The position numbers were made by a program, and so were the translations under genes. The notes beneath the pieces were generated by a model. It did not search any database and was not told where the DNA came from. It saw nothing but the letters and a program-made list of their open reading frames with translations. DNA of 5,651 nt from CAG-533 sp963645165 (GTDB taxonomy: Bacteria > Bacillota_I > Bacilli_A > RF39 > UBA660): positions 1-5,651 of the forward strand of contig CAVIQT010000075.1 of assembly GCA_963645165.1 (NCBI GenBank), in the 5' to 3' direction. Numbering within the stretch: the first letter of the stretch is position 1; each line of letters begins with the position of its first letter. Of the stretch, positions 4,924 to 5,651 are shown in pieces.

Positions 4924-5651
4924 TTCTTTGTGGTTACGTATTATGACTATTCCGGAGCCTCCAGCTGAACCAAGTGGTTTACCGCCATCATATGATCCTG
5001 TTCCGCCGCCACCACCGCCGCCGGTGTTTTTGGTTCCACTTACTGATGCGCCTCCAGTTCCTCCTCCACGGCCACCACCGCCAGAACCTCCTGCAGCATT
5101 AGCATACCATTTACCGCCACCATGAACAGAGCCACCACCGCCGCCTCCAGCATATAGAGTGCCAGTAGAATCACCAAATTCACGAGTAGTGGTACCCTGA
5201 CCAGTACCTCCTACTCCCCAGCAGGTATCGCCTGATGGAGTAACAGAGTTTCCATTAGAAGCACCTGGGTATGAAACATTCACACAGCTTATGTGTCCTG
5301 CATTTCCACCTCCAGAGCCTCCATTTCCACCAGATATTCCGCTTCCCCCATTACCACCTTTAGCAGCATAAGTAGTGGATTTAAAGTAACTTTGTCCACC
5401 GGCTCCACCATTTTCTGTGCCGCCAGCACCAACAACTACACTTATTTCTTCTTCTTTTAATAAAGCAAAATTTTTATAGGTTTTGGTATAACCTCCACCA
5501 CCGCCGCCGCCACCATCATGATAACCAGCGGTAACACCACCACCACCGCCGCCAACGACAAATACATCTATATTATTTACATCTGGGTATGATGTTTTAA
5601 ATGTTCCACTTTCATAGAATTTTATTCTCCAGTTACCAGAACCATCTTTTA
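4921..5651 (-). CDS. Glycine-rich domain protein, C-terminal part (5' end outside window)
   Basis: The minus frame is open from the right edge to TAA at 4921, giving 242 visible residues with the true start beyond the window. Internal GTG at 5283 is not the start, because the frame continues upstream with the same composition. The visible part begins with a beta-like strand pattern (WRIKFYESGTFKTSYP, then IDVFVVGGGGGG) and passes through several runs of 6 to 7 glycines spaced by Tyr, Ser, Asn and Thr. It ends in GSGIVIIRNHKE. This opening VxVVGGGGGG and closing SGIVIIR are typical of the glycine-rich domain at the C-terminus of phage tail or fibre proteins and of bacterial surface proteins. 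Two cysteines lie about 25 residues apart in the middle. The GGN-rich composition raises local GC relative to neighbours, which by itself is not proof of transfer. The role is inferred as surface or virion structural; the N-terminal domain that would decide is missing. Confidence 0.85.
   Translation of the reverse strand, partial: KDGSGNWRIKFYESGTFKTSYPDVNNIDVFVVGGGGGGVTAGYHDGGGGGGGGYTKTYKNFALLKEEEISVVVGAGGTENGGAGGQSYFKSTTYAAKGGNGGSGISGGNGGSGGGNAGHISCVNVSYPGASNGNSVTPSGDTCWGVGGTGQGTTTREFGDSTGTLYAGGGGGGSVHGGGKWYANAAGGSGGGGRGGGTGGASVSGTKNTGGGGGGGTGSYDGGKPLGSAGGSGIVIIRNHKE

Noticed and set aside
4928..5125. Plus-strand proline-rich ORF
   Set aside because: It is the mirror of GGN glycine codons on the minus strand; there is no ribosome site and it follows a terminator.
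4921..5283. Independent 120-residue glycine-rich gene starting at 5283
   Set aside because: The GTG is internal. The frame is open with the same glycine-rich pattern to the right edge, so it is the end of a larger gene.

Overview
The window is strongly AT-rich and gene-dense. It uses the standard bacterial code: TGG encodes Trp and TGA is used as a stop. Its ScpA, ScpB, MiaB and LexA all read as the low-GC Gram-positive (Bacillota) versions. The LexA operators are of the Bacillus GAAC-N4-GTTC type, shifted toward A/T. Together this suggests a low-GC Bacillus-class organism, possibly an uncultured host-associated one; that last assignment is inference.

Layout. A minus-strand block runs from about 4136 down to 28. 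Read in the direction of transcription it holds: a very short membrane-protein ORF next to lexA (3996-4136); miaB, the tRNA methylthiotransferase (2519-3925); an unrecognised single-pass membrane protein (1812-2459) translationally coupled to scpA (1096-1815) and scpB (537-1094), the condensin subunits; tRNA-Leu(CAA) with encoded CCA (416-502); and a small DUF1653-family protein (28-273). lexA (4266-4886) is the only plus-strand gene. It ends in a bidirectional terminator (4891-4923), against which a glycine-rich protein gene (4921 to the right edge, 5' end missing) converges.

The most interesting part is the control region 4137-4265 between lexA and the 46-residue ORF. It carries two good divergent promoters and two LexA-box-like palindromes 30 bp apart. 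One palindrome lies in the spacer of the small ORF's promoter, and the other overlaps the -35 of lexA. The small ORF has a Shine-Dalgarno site and encodes one hydrophobic helix with a short polar tail. Its position and wiring match yneA of Bacillus and sosA of Staphylococcus (SOS-induced division inhibitors beside lexA), but it is much shorter and has no LysM domain. It is therefore a candidate for a minimal, undescribed SOS membrane effector, either a division inhibitor or a TisB-like membrane peptide.

How the genes fit together. LexA would repress itself and the small membrane protein until RecA-stimulated self-cleavage releases both. ScpA and ScpB act with SMC in chromosome segregation. 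MiaB and tRNA-Leu(CAA) belong to translation, and MiaB modifies tRNAs that read UNN codons, which includes this leucine tRNA if it carries i6A37. Every promoter I can identify has an extended -10 (TGN before the hexamer). The two LexA-linked promoters also have near-consensus -35 boxes, while the others have poor ones.
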